Of a DNA stretch of 64,000 nt, positions 1 through 8,071 are shown piece after piece. Both the position numbers and the translations under genes were made by a program. A model generated the notes under the pieces. It saw only the letters and a program-made list of their open reading frames with translations. It was not told the DNA's origin and made no database searches. How positions within the stretch are numbered: position 1 is the first letter of the stretch; every line of letters starts with the position of its first letter. Source of the DNA: Pilimelia columellifera (GTDB lineage: Bacteria; Actinomycetota; Actinomycetes; Mycobacteriales; Micromonosporaceae). The DNA lies in contig NZ_BAAARY010000011.1 in assembly GCF_039532605.1 (NCBI RefSeq), positions 62,001-126,000 of the forward strand, given 5' to 3'.

Positions 1-1
1 C

Positions 2-157
2 CTGGTCAACCAGGACTGGCTGACCGCGGTGACCGTCCCCTGGCTGAGTCTGGTGTGGTTCGTGGTCGCCGCCGTCGGCGCCGGCCTCGTGGCCAGCCTA
101 ATCCCGGCGATCCGGGCCGCCTGGCTCAACGTGCTGGACGCCATCGCCTACGAGTAG
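2..157 (+). CDS. FtsX-like ABC transporter permease, C-terminal end (partial)
   Basis: Only the last 51 codons are inside the window; the gene enters from the left edge and stops at TAG 155-157. The fragment is one hydrophobic segment (about residues 14-35) followed by IPAIRAAWLNVLDAIAYE. That ending resembles the usual C-terminus of FtsX/MacB permeases, where an IPAxRAA motif is followed by a short VLxAIxYE tail. Such proteins are membrane subunits of ABC systems that move lipids or peptides or act mechanically on the envelope. The substrate cannot be told from this piece. Confidence 0.7.
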   Translation: MVNQDWLTAVTVPWLSLVWFVVAAVGAGLVASLIPAIRAAWLNVLDAIAYE

Positions 158-160
158 CGC

Positions 161-192
161 GGGCGGGGACCGGCGCTGGCCGGTCCCCGCCC
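161..192. terminator. Bidirectional hairpin between convergent genes
   Basis: A perfect 13-bp inverted repeat (161-173 pairs with 180-192) closes a 6-nt loop. It lies 4 bases after the permease stop and 17 bases before the end of the convergent pilin gene, so it can serve both as a terminator. There is no long U tract, as is common in high-GC actinobacteria. Confidence 0.7.
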
Positions 193-209
193 CCCGTTTC
201 CACAGACGG

Positions 210-2009
210 TCAGTTGACGACGAACTCCTCCAGGTCCCGCAGCGGCAACGCCGGGACGGTCCCGGGGGCCGGCGAGCCCGACGCGCCGGACGGCGACGGG
301 GCCGCCGGGGACGAGCTGGTCGACGGCGTCGGCGACGGGCTGCCGGGCAGGCTGGTCGGCAACCTGGCCGGCGCGTTCCACTTCTGGGTCTTCACCCAGG
401 ACGGCTGCCCGTAGGTCTCCTTGTCGTAGGGGTCGTTGGCTTGGGTGACGCAGGTGTTGAGCCGGATCTTGTAGTTGTAGACGGCGCCGCTCCAGATGAA
501 CACCAACGACTGGTCGGAGCCGGTGTAGTTGGTGGGATGGGTCATGCACCGACCGCTGGAGTCGGTGATGCGGTACATCGTGTCGTACTGGCCGGTGTTG
601 GCGTAGCGGGTGAACCGCTGGTTGGCGGCCGGCTTCTTCGGGTTGCACTCCACCTGGGCGGGGTAGATCGACGACGCGGTGAGACACCAGTTCCGGCCGC
701 TCGGGTCGACGGTGTAGATCGGGCCGTTGAGGCCGGTGACACCATCGGGGGCCCGCGGCAACCGCCACAGCTGGTTCCACCGCGCCTTGAGCGGGTCGGG
801 GTGCTGCACGCATTCCATGTTGGCCATGAAGGTGCTGTACTTGTCCAGACAGCGCATCCCGCCGGCGTGCAGGAACACCTGGGTGATGTCGCACGGATAG
901 CCGGCCTCAGCGGTGCAGTCGACCGGGCGGCTGCCCGCGGCGCCGGGGCCGCTGTAAGGCGAGACGCCGAACGTCTGCCGGGTGTTGAAGGTGGTGTTGC
1001 GGCAGTTCGTGCCGCCGCCGAGAACCATGTTCGAACCGGAGACCCCCGGGTTGGCGACATTGACACACAGGCCGCTGAGGCCGGCGGCCGCGTCGGTGCC
1101 CAGCTCGAAGTTGTTGGTGTTGTTGTAGTACCAGCGCTGGCGGGCCGGCACCGGGCTCACACAGAGCTGAAGGGTCGGGATGGTCCCGACGCCGGGGTTC
1201 GCGCCGGCGTCCAGACACAGCGGATTACCGGCGTGGATCGAGCCGACGGTCGCGATGCTCAGGTTCTGCCGGTAGTAGAAGAACTGCTTGTAGGCCAGAT
1301 CCTTGGTGGCGACGAAGTCGCAGGTGCGGAACTTCATCTGGTATCCCACCGCCGGTGAGGACGAGCCGGCGTCGAAACAGACGCTGGAGTTGGAGCTGGC
1401 CGCCCAGGAGTGGATCTTCCGCGGGTGGGCCTGGGTCTCGCCCTCGGGGCTGTAGGTGGGGCCGACCGTGGGCGTCGAGGTCGGAGCGGCGGTCGCCGTG
1501 GCGGTGGGCGTCGGGGTGGGCGCCAGTTTGAACTCGTAGATGCCGCGCAGGCCACGTCGGACCGGTTTCGGGCCGATCGTCGTGCCGACCGCGGTCAGCT
1601 GCGCGTACCGGGGAGTGCCCGGGCTCGTCACCCGCGCCTGCTCGCAGGTCATCTTGGACGCCGGCGGGTTGAGGTTGGGGTCGCCGGGGTCGGCCAGGTA
1701 GTAGTCGATGGTGGTCACGAAGGTGGCCAGGGACTCCGCCTTCGCGGTGTCGGCGACCCCGCACGGCAGGCTGGCGCGGGCCCCACCGGTGCCGCGCAGG
1801 TGTGACAGCGCCACGTCAAGGCCGGTCCGGGCCGCATGTAGGGCATGCCCACGGTCGACGCTGGCCCGCGTCGCGACGGTCTGACCGACCACCGTCGGCA
1901 GGGCGGCGGTCGTCAGCGACACCGATACCAGGATGAGCAGCATCGCCACCGGCATCGAGCCGGCGTCGTCGTGGCGGCCGCGACGCCAGCGGCGCAGGTA
2001 TCCGATCAC
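210..2009 (-). CDS. PilX-like prepilin/minor pilin with lectin-like C-terminal domain
   Basis: 599 aa. The GTG start at 2009 forms a GTGA overlap with the stop of the upstream pilin gene. The N-terminus has a short basic stretch, a Gly-Ser, one long hydrophobic helix (PVAMLLILVSVSL) and a HALHAARTGLD segment, as in PilX-type proteins. Residues ~150-200 are a Pro/Thr/Ala linker. The rest (~200-540) is Cys-, Trp- and Asn-rich with CLDAG, QRWYYN and CLTAS-type units spaced like ricin-B beta-trefoil repeats. A Pro/Ser/Ala tail ends the protein. Inference: an envelope-anchored or pilus-incorporated protein that displays a carbohydrate-binding domain. The lectin assignment rests on repeat pattern only. 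Confidence 0.6.
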   Translation of the reverse strand: MIGYLRRWRRGRHDDAGSMPVAMLLILVSVSLTTAALPTVVGQTVATRASVDRGHALHAARTGLDVALSHLRGTGGARASLPCGVADTAKAESLATFVTTIDYYLADPGDPNLNPPASKMTCEQARVTSPGTPRYAQLTAVGTTIGPKPVRRGLRGIYEFKLAPTPTPTATATAAPTSTPTVGPTYSPEGETQAHPRKIHSWAASSNSSVCFDAGSSSPAVGYQMKFRTCDFVATKDLAYKQFFYYRQNLSIATVGSIHAGNPLCLDAGANPGVGTIPTLQLCVSPVPARQRWYYNNTNNFELGTDAAAGLSGLCVNVANPGVSGSNMVLGGGTNCRNTTFNTRQTFGVSPYSGPGAAGSRPVDCTAEAGYPCDITQVFLHAGGMRCLDKYSTFMANMECVQHPDPLKARWNQLWRLPRAPDGVTGLNGPIYTVDPSGRNWCLTASSIYPAQVECNPKKPAANQRFTRYANTGQYDTMYRITDSSGRCMTHPTNYTGSDQSLVFIWSGAVYNYKIRLNTCVTQANDPYDKETYGQPSWVKTQKWNAPARLPTSLPGSPSPTPSTSSSPAAPSPSGASGSPAPGTVPALPLRDLEEFVVN

Positions 2010-2650
2010 GGGGTAACCGCCGAGTCCTCGCAGTTGTCCATCGACGCGCCGCGGGTGCCGAGCGTCGTGTTTGGCAGGACGAACGTCTGGTGCAACTGGC
2101 GCTCCCGGGACTGGCCGACGCCGCCGGCGGTGGCGACGACGGAGACGGTGACTTTCAGAGGGGCGTCGGAGTCGGCCGGGCCGGGGTCGACAACGAACGG
2201 CTCGGCGGCGTCGCCGAGCCCGGCGGCGAGCACTCTGGGCGGCGGCGTGTCGCCCGGAGAACCGGCGGAGTTCCAGGTCCGGTGGTACAGCTGGCCGTCG
2301 TACAACCACAGCCGGTAGCACCGGGAGACCCGACCGGCGGTGGTCAGCCATTCCAGGACGGGGAAGGTGGCGCCGCCGGCATCGGTGAGCGACACCGCCC
2401 GGACGGCGCCGGCGTACCGGATCTCGGCGTCCAGGCGGGCGAACGCCTGGCCGACCTGGGTCTGGGCCTGGGCCAACGCCTCGGACACCCGCAGACTGCG
2501 CTGTAGGCCGACAAGCCCCGTGGTGAAGATCGTCAGGACGACCGACATGATGCCGAAGGCGACGAGGATCTCGATGAGGGTGAGGCCGGCGTCCGGGGCC
2601 AGGTCCCCGCCGGCGCCGCGACGACGGGTAGCGTTGGGCCGGCCCGTCAT
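2006..2650 (-). CDS. PilW-like prepilin with type IV methylation motif
   Basis: 214 aa. The ATG at 2650 overlaps the upstream stop (ATGA), which selects this start over longer in-frame options. After ~30 polar residues comes DAGLTLIEILVAFGIMSV, a class III prepilin signal: Gly before the cleavage site, hydrophobic helix, and Glu at +5 of the mature chain. The rest is a globular domain of about 150 residues. The family is processed by prepilin peptidase and assembled into type IV pili or pseudopili. It is the middle gene of a three-gene operon. No assembly ATPase or peptidase is in view, so the machinery must be elsewhere. Confidence 0.7.
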   Translation of the reverse strand: MTGRPNATRRRGAGGDLAPDAGLTLIEILVAFGIMSVVLTIFTTGLVGLQRSLRVSEALAQAQTQVGQAFARLDAEIRYAGAVRAVSLTDAGGATFPVLEWLTTAGRVSRCYRLWLYDGQLYHRTWNSAGSPGDTPPPRVLAAGLGDAAEPFVVDPGPADSDAPLKVTVSVVATAGGVGQSRERQLHQTFVLPNTTLGTRGASMDNCEDSAVTP

Positions 2651-3132
2651 GATGGGAACACCGGTTCCGTCGCCCCGGCCGCGACGAGACCGTGCGTCCG
2701 TTCTACGCAGGCCTGGAGCGGACAGTCCGCCCCGTGCCACTCGATCCGGATCTCGATGCGCGCGAGCGCCGCGGCCGGCCCGCTTGGCGCCGTGGCGAGA
2801 CAGGTGTCGCCGTTGCTGGGAACGCTCTGCCAGCACCGGGTGACGGTCACCCGCTGGGCGAAGTCAACGCCGTCCAGCGCCCGGCGTGGCGGGTTCAGTT
2901 GGCCGTCGAGCAGCGCCGCGCCGCCCATGGCCTGGGCCTGCTCGTAGAGGTCCGTGGCGAGCTGAGCGGCCTGCTGGCGTCCAGCCTGCCGGTGGGTCGT
3001 CGACATCGCGGATACCAGGAATGAGCTGCTGGCCGCCATGACGACGCCGATGAGACCCAGCGAGGCCAACATCTCGACCAGGGTGAAGCCGTCGTCGCCA
3101 CGCACAGCGGCAGCGCGGTGTGACGCGCCCAT
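2647..3132 (-). CDS. Type IV prepilin-like protein, first gene of pilin operon
   Basis: 161 aa. The start is supported by GAGGAGG six bases upstream. DDGFTLVEMLASLGLIGV near residue 15 is a canonical prepilin N-methylation site with Gly-Phe-Thr-Leu-Val-Glu. A 25-residue hydrophobic helix follows, then a small domain with three Cys in its C-terminal half (TRCW, DCPLQACV) that could form a disulfide. It is translationally coupled to the next pilin gene by an ATGA overlap and lies 82 nt downstream of metH on the same strand. The expected role is a minor pilin or pseudopilin. Confidence 0.75.
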   Translation of the reverse strand: MGASHRAAAVRGDDGFTLVEMLASLGLIGVVMAASSSFLVSAMSTTHRQAGRQQAAQLATDLYEQAQAMGGAALLDGQLNPPRRALDGVDFAQRVTVTRCWQSVPSNGDTCLATAPSGPAAALARIEIRIEWHGADCPLQACVERTHGLVAAGATEPVFPS

Positions 3133-3214
3133 GACGGCCTCCTCACGGTGATGATGTCCACCTCATCGGCGCCGTCGCGCCGGACCTGAGGCCCTATCAC
3201 CGGTTGGCCGCGGC

Positions 3215-6200
3215 TCAGCGGGCGTTGAAGTAGCTGGCTTCCGGATGATGGGTGATGATCGCGTCGGTGGACTGCTCGGGCTCCAGCTGGAACTCCTCGG
3301 ACAGCCGCACGCCGATCCGGCCGGCCCCCAACAACTCGACGATCTTGGCGCGGTCCTCCAGGTCGGGGCAGGCGGGGTAGCCCAGGGCATACCGGCAGCC
3401 GCGGAACTCGGTGCGGAACAGCGCCGACGGGTCCGCCGGATCCTGGTCGGCCACGGTGGCCCCGCCCGGCAGGACCAGCTCCGAGCGGATCCGCCGATGC
3501 CAGAACTCGGCCAGCGCCTCGGTCAGCTGCACCGACAGGCCGTGGACTTCGAGGTAGTCGCGGTAGGCGTTGGCCTCGAACAGCTTCGCCGTGTACTCGC
3601 TCACCGGCTGGCCGACGGTCACCAGTTGGAAGGCCACCACGTCGAGGCCGTCGCCCTTCGGCCGGAAGAAGTCAGCCAGGCACAGCCGCCGCTCCTGACG
3701 TTGGCGCGGGAACCGGAACCTGGCCCGCTCCCGGGCGCCGTTCGCGTCGAGAACGACCAGCTCGTTGCCTTCGGAGTAGGCCGGGAAGTAGCCGTAGACG
3801 ACCGCGGCCTCAAGCACCTGATCGGCGGCCAGCCGGTCCAGCCAGTAACGCAGCCGGGGCCGCCCCTCGGTGGCCACCAGCTCCTCGTACGACGGGCCCG
3901 CTCCCCCACGCGCGCCGCGCAGGCCCCACTGGCCCATGAACGTGGCCCGCTCGTCGAGCAGCGCCGCATAGTCAGCCAGCGGCACGCCCTTGATGACCCG
4001 TGACCCGAAGAACGGCGGGGTCGGCGGCTCAATGTCGGCGGCGACGTCCGAGCGGACCGCGTCGTCGTCCAGGGGCGGCAGGCTCTCGCTCACGGTGGCG
4101 CGTTGGCGGGCACGGCGCTCCCGGCGGGCGGCGAGCGCCGCCTCGCGGGCCGGGTCGGTCATGGTCGCCTCGCCGCGCTTGACGGCCATGACCTTGTCCA
4201 TGAGGGACAGCCCCTCGAAGGCGTCCCGGGCGTAGTGGACGTCGCCGTCGAAGGCGGCGCGCAGGTCGTCCTCGACGTAGGCGCGGGTGAGCGCGGCGCC
4301 GCCGAGCATGACCGGCCAGCGCCGGGCCAGGCCGCGGGCGGTCAGCTCGGCCAGGTTCTCCCGCATGATGACGGTGCTCTTGACCAGCAGGCCGGACATG
4401 CCGATGACGTCGGCGCCGTGCGACTCGGCGGCCTCCACGATCGCGCTGATGGGCTGTTTGATGCCGATGTTGACGACCTCGTAGCCGTTGTTGGTGAGGA
4501 TGATGTCGACGAGGTTCTTGCCGATGTCGTGGACATCGCCCTTGACGGTGGCCAGCACGATCCGGCCCTTGCCGCCGTCGTCGGAGCGCTCCATGTGCGG
4601 CTCAAGGTGCGCCACTGCGGCTTTCATCACCTCGGCGGACTGGAGCACGAACGGCAGCTGCATCTGCCCGGACCCGAACAGCTCGCCGACGGTCTTCATC
4701 CCGTCCAACAGCAGGTCGTTGATGATCGACAGGGCGGGACGTCCGGCGAGCGCAGCCGTCAGGTCCTCCTCCAGCCCGGTGCGCTCGCCGTCGACGATGC
4801 GGCGTTTGAGCCGCTCGTCCAGCGGCAGCGCGGCGAGCTCCTCGGCGCGGGTCTGCCGGGCGCTGGCGGCGTCGACGCCCTCGAACACCTCGATGAAGCG
4901 CTGCACCGGGTCGTAGCCCTCGCGGCGGCGGTCGTAGATGAGGTCCAGGGCGACCTCGCGGCGTTCGTCCGGGATCTGGGCCATCGGCAGGATCTTCGAG
5001 GCGTGGACAATCGCGCTGGTCAGCCCGGCCTGGACGCACTCGTGCAGGAAGACCGAGTTGAGCACCTGACGGGCGGCCGGGTTGAGGCCGAAGGAGACGT
5101 TGGAGACGCCGAGGGTGAAGTTGACCCCCGGGTAACGGCTGGTGATCTCGCGTATCGACTCGATGGTCTCCAGGCCGTCGCGGCGGGTCTCCTCCTGACC
5201 GGTGGCGATCGGGAAGGTCAGGCAGTCGATGAGGATGTCCGACAGCGCCATCTCCCACCGGCCGGTGAGGTCGTCGATGAGCCGGCCGGCGACGCGGGTC
5301 TTCCAGGCGGCGTCGCGGGCCTGGCCCTCCTCGTCGATGAGGAGCGCCACCACGGCGGCGCCGTGCTCCTTGATGATCGGCATGACCCGGGCGTAGCGGG
5401 AGCCGGGGCCGTCGCCGTCCTCGAAGTTGACCGAGTTGACCACACACCGGCCGCCGAGCATCTCCAAGCCGGCCTCGATCACCTCGGGCTCGGTCGAGTC
5501 CAACATGATCGGCAGGGTTGAGGCGGTGGCGAACCGGCCAGCCAGGGCACGCATGTCAGCGCGACCGTCCCGGCCGACGTAGTCCACGCACAGGTCGAGC
5601 AGGTGCGAGCCGTCCCGGGCCTGTCCGCGGGCGACCTCCACGCACGACTGCCAGTCGGCGGCGAGCATCGCGTCGCGGAACGCCTTGGAGCCGTTGGCGT
5701 TGGTCCGCTCCCCCACCATGAGGATGCTGGCGTCCTGGGCGAACGGCACATGATGGTAGAGACTGGCCACGCCCGCCTCTGGCCGCGGGTCGCGGGCTGC
5801 CGGGGCGCGGCCGCCGAGCCGGTCGACGGTCGCGGCGACGTGCCCGGGCGTGGTGCCGCAGCAACCCCCGACCAGGCCGACGCCGTACTCGCGGACGAAC
5901 CGGTCGAGCGCCTCGGCCAGCTCCTGCGGCCCGAGCGGGTAACTGGCGCCGTCCGGGGTGAGCACCGGCAGGCCGGCGTTGGGCATCACTGACAACGGCA
6001 CGCGCGAGTGCTGCGACAGGTAGCGCAGGTGCTCGCTCATCTCCGCCGGTCCGGTGGCGCAGTTGAGGCCGATGAGGTCGACGCCCAGCGGCGACAGCGC
6101 GGTGAGCGCCGCGCCGATCTCGCTGCCGAGCAGCATCGTGCCGGTTGTCTCGACTGTCACCTGGCAGATGAGCATGACGTCCCGCCCGGCGGCCGCGATC

Positions 6201-6742
6201 GCCCGACGGGCGCCGACCACGGCGGCCTTGGCCTGGAGAAGGTCCTGGCAGGTCTCGACGATGAGGCCGTCGACGCCGCCGGCGATGAGGCCAGCGGCGT
6301 TGGCCTGGTAGGCGTCGCGCAGCTCGGCGTAGGTGATGTGGCCGAGGGTCGGCAGTTTGGTGCCGGGACCCATGGCGCCGAGGACGAAACGGGGACGCTG
6401 CGCGGTGCTGTGCCGGTCGGCGGCTTCCCGGGCGATGCGGGCGCTGGCCTCGGCCAGCTCGACGATCCGGTCCTCGATGTCGTACTCACGCAGGGCGGCG
6501 AGGTTGGTGCCGAACGAGTTGGTCTCGACACAGTCGGCGCCGGCGAGCAGGTAGGCGTCGTGGACGGCGGCGACGACGTCCGGGCGGGTGACGTTGAGGA
6601 TCTCGTTGCAGCCCTCGTGGCCCTCGAAGTCGTCGAGGGTCAGCGGCTGAGCCTGAAGCATGGTGCCCATCGCGCCGTCAGCGACGAGGACGCGTTCGGT
6701 CAGCGTGGTCCGCAGGGAGGCGGGCGTGAGAGAGGTCGGCAC
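3215..6742 (-). CDS. metH: Cobalamin-dependent methionine synthase
   Basis: 1175 aa, a normal length for actinobacterial MetH. It transfers a methyl group from methyltetrahydrofolate through cobalamin to homocysteine in the cytoplasm. Domains in order: homocysteine/zinc domain (~1-310; zinc cysteines in LNCATGP ~228 and GGCCGTTPGH ~294-295), pterin domain (~340-610, begins VGERTNANGSK), B12 cap, cobalamin domain with DVHDIG at 736-741 (His738 is the expected cobalt ligand), and a C-terminal SAM-reactivation domain. The start is GTG at 6742. A TAGCCT -10 box ends six bases before it and there is no Shine-Dalgarno, so the mRNA is probably leaderless. A perfect inverted repeat sits just upstream. 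Confidence 0.96.
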   Translation of the reverse strand: MPTSLTPASLRTTLTERVLVADGAMGTMLQAQPLTLDDFEGHEGCNEILNVTRPDVVAAVHDAYLLAGADCVETNSFGTNLAALREYDIEDRIVELAEASARIAREAADRHSTAQRPRFVLGAMGPGTKLPTLGHITYAELRDAYQANAAGLIAGGVDGLIVETCQDLLQAKAAVVGARRAIAAAGRDVMLICQVTVETTGTMLLGSEIGAALTALSPLGVDLIGLNCATGPAEMSEHLRYLSQHSRVPLSVMPNAGLPVLTPDGASYPLGPQELAEALDRFVREYGVGLVGGCCGTTPGHVAATVDRLGGRAPAARDPRPEAGVASLYHHVPFAQDASILMVGERTNANGSKAFRDAMLAADWQSCVEVARGQARDGSHLLDLCVDYVGRDGRADMRALAGRFATASTLPIMLDSTEPEVIEAGLEMLGGRCVVNSVNFEDGDGPGSRYARVMPIIKEHGAAVVALLIDEEGQARDAAWKTRVAGRLIDDLTGRWEMALSDILIDCLTFPIATGQEETRRDGLETIESIREITSRYPGVNFTLGVSNVSFGLNPAARQVLNSVFLHECVQAGLTSAIVHASKILPMAQIPDERREVALDLIYDRRREGYDPVQRFIEVFEGVDAASARQTRAEELAALPLDERLKRRIVDGERTGLEEDLTAALAGRPALSIINDLLLDGMKTVGELFGSGQMQLPFVLQSAEVMKAAVAHLEPHMERSDDGGKGRIVLATVKGDVHDIGKNLVDIILTNNGYEVVNIGIKQPISAIVEAAESHGADVIGMSGLLVKSTVIMRENLAELTARGLARRWPVMLGGAALTRAYVEDDLRAAFDGDVHYARDAFEGLSLMDKVMAVKRGEATMTDPAREAALAARRERRARQRATVSESLPPLDDDAVRSDVAADIEPPTPPFFGSRVIKGVPLADYAALLDERATFMGQWGLRGARGGAGPSYEELVATEGRPRLRYWLDRLAADQVLEAAVVYGYFPAYSEGNELVVLDANGARERARFRFPRQRQERRLCLADFFRPKGDGLDVVAFQLVTVGQPVSEYTAKLFEANAYRDYLEVHGLSVQLTEALAEFWHRRIRSELVLPGGATVADQDPADPSALFRTEFRGCRYALGYPACPDLEDRAKIVELLGAGRIGVRLSEEFQLEPEQSTDAIITHHPEASYFNAR

Positions 6743-6748
6743 CTGACA

Positions 6749-6754
6749 AGGCTA
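6749..6754 (-). promoter_or_regulatory. -10 box of a leaderless metH promoter
   Basis: On the minus strand TAGCCT is followed by TGTCAG and then the GTG start of metH. The 6-nt gap places the transcription start at or next to the start codon. Confidence 0.55.
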
Positions 6755-6767
6755 ACGAGGAAGGCAA

Positions 6768-6806
6768 GCGCGTTCACACCAGGGCGTAACCCGACTGTGA
6801 ACGCGC
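6768..6806. promoter_or_regulatory. Perfect 11-bp inverted repeat, candidate operator for metH
   Basis: GCGCGTTCACA at 6768-6778 is repeated in inverse as TGTGAACGCGC at 6796-6806 with a 17-nt spacer. The nearer arm begins 26 bp upstream of the metH start. If metH is leaderless, that arm overlaps the -35 region, where a repressor or activator would act. The factor is unknown. Confidence 0.5.
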
Positions 6807-6876
6807 CGTGGGCGGCGCTGGGCCAGTGGCGCGCCACGCGCACGCGAGCCGCGTCGCCCAGGTGGGCGCAGGGACG

Positions 6877-6882
6877 TAGGCT
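6877..6882 (+). promoter_or_regulatory. -10 box of a leaderless promoter before the PAC2 gene
   Basis: TAGGCT is followed after 7 nt by GTG at 6890, which opens a short reading frame that overlaps the PAC2 start. This is the same -10 spacing as at metH, mshC and asd. Confidence 0.45.
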
Positions 6883-6889
6883 GACGGGC

Positions 6890-7027
6890 GTGAGGCAGCG
6901 ACCATTGACTATCAGCCGGCGAACCGCCCGGGGCAGCCGCGCCGTCAGGCGCGACGACGCGAGCGCGGCAACCGCCTCGACGCTGGCCCGGCCGGTGCGT
7001 CCGCGGCGGAGCGGAGCGCAGCGGTGA
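6890..7027 (+). CDS. Possible 45-aa upstream ORF coupled to the PAC2 gene
   Basis: A GTG-started frame of 45 codons, very Arg-rich (begins MRQRPLTISRRTARGSR). It starts 7 nt after a TAGGCT -10 box, and its TGA overlaps the GTG of the PAC2 gene (GTGA). The arrangement fits a leaderless upstream ORF that carries ribosomes into the downstream start, which has no clear Shine-Dalgarno. No domain is recognisable. It may be only a translated leader without a stable product. Confidence 0.35.
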   Translation: MRQRPLTISRRTARGSRAVRRDDASAATASTLARPVRPRRSGAQR

Positions 7028-7893
7028 CCGAGTTCGACGGGCTGCCGGTGCTGCGTAAGCCGGTGGCGATCGCGGCCTTCGAGGGCTGGAACGACGCCGC
7101 GGACGCCTCGACGGCGGTGGTGGACCACCTGGAGCAGGTGTGGGACGCGCGGGTGGTGGCCGAGATCGACCCGGAGGAGTTCTACGACTTCCAGGTCAGC
7201 CGCCCTACGGTGACGATGGGCGAGGGAGCGACCCGCCGGATCGAGTGGCCGACGACCAGGTTCCTGATGGCCTCGCCGCCCGGGGCCGAGCGTGACGTGG
7301 TGCTCATCCGCGGCATCGAGCCGAGCATGCGGTGGCGCACCTTCTGCGCCGAGGTGATGGAGATGTGCCACAGCCTGGAGATCGAGCGGATCGTCCTGTT
7401 GGGCGCGCTCCTGGCCGATGTGCCGTTCACCCGTCCGTTGCCGATCAGCGGCAGCGCCTCGGACCCGGAGGCAGCTGAGCGTTACCAGCTGACACCCACC
7501 CGCTACGACGGGCCGACCGGCATCGTGGGCGTGCTTCAGGAGACGTGCGCGCGGGCCGAGGTCGACGCGGTGTCGTTCTGGGTCCACGTTCCGCACTATG
7601 CCAACAACCCGCCGTGTCCGAAGGCGACGTTGGCGCTCCTGCACCGGGTGGAGGAGGTTCTCGACCTTCCGGTGCCGGTGGCCGACCTGGCTCGGGAGTC
7701 CGCGGACTGGGAGCGTCGGGTGCGCGCCGCCGCCGAGCAGGACGCCGAGCTGGCCGAGTACATCCAGGAGCTGGAGGAGCGGGTCGGCGACGACAGCATC
7801 CAGCCGTTGAGCGGCGACGAGATCGCCAGCGAGTTCGAGAAGTACCTGCGCCGGCGGGGCGGTCCCCCGGGGCCGACCGCTGGATCAGTGTGA
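7024..7893 (+). CDS. PAC2 family protein (proteasome assembly chaperone-like fold)
   Basis: 289 aa. It opens with PVAIAAFEGWNDAADASTAVVDHL, typical of actinobacterial PAC2 proteins, and contains GALLADVPFTRPLPISG and the family signature HYANNPPCPKATLALL in the last third. The family resembles the eukaryotic proteasome-assembly chaperone PAC2; its bacterial role is not established. It sits divergently from metH and in the neighbourhood of mshC, a common actinobacterial order. The start is a GTG overlapping the stop of a short upstream frame; no strong ribosome binding site is visible. Confidence 0.9.
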   Translation: MTEFDGLPVLRKPVAIAAFEGWNDAADASTAVVDHLEQVWDARVVAEIDPEEFYDFQVSRPTVTMGEGATRRIEWPTTRFLMASPPGAERDVVLIRGIEPSMRWRTFCAEVMEMCHSLEIERIVLLGALLADVPFTRPLPISGSASDPEAAERYQLTPTRYDGPTGIVGVLQETCARAEVDAVSFWVHVPHYANNPPCPKATLALLHRVEEVLDLPVPVADLARESADWERRVRAAAEQDAELAEYIQELEERVGDDSIQPLSGDEIASEFEKYLRRRGGPPGPTAGSV

Positions 7894-7943
7894 CCGCGCC
7901 AGGTCGCAGTGAGGCGATAGGCAGGGTTTCGCACGACATGTCA

Positions 7944-7961
7944 TGGCCATTTGGATGGCCA
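7944..7961. terminator. Short hairpin after the PAC2 gene
   Basis: TGGCCAT and ATGGCCA form a perfect 7-bp stem with a 4-nt loop, 50 nt downstream of the PAC2 stop. A weak terminator is the simplest reading. The rest of 7894-8071 holds no gene; a TAGCCT -10-like box lies at 8012-8017. Confidence 0.3.
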
Positions 7962-8071
7962 GATCTGCGCCTTCTACCGACTGTGGGCGACGCACCGCCG
8001 CGACCCGCTCACTAGCCTGGGTGAGAGCACGGGCGCAGTGAGGGACCCGTCGAACGAAACGGGTGGGTGAG

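Noticed and set aside
3133..3214. Separate promoter or terminator between metH and the pilin operon
   Set aside because: No hairpin or convincing -10/-35 pair is visible in these 82 bases; the operon may be read through or have a weak promoter.
4103..5521. Long plus-strand open frame opposite metH
   Set aside because: High GC leaves long antisense frames open; its product lacks any motif, while metH on the other strand has all family motifs.
6743..6889. Cobalamin riboswitch upstream of metH (a GCCACTGG string on the minus strand near 6835)
   Set aside because: Only the short box is present, without the surrounding conserved helices, and a -10 box 6 nt before the metH start leaves no room for an RNA leader.
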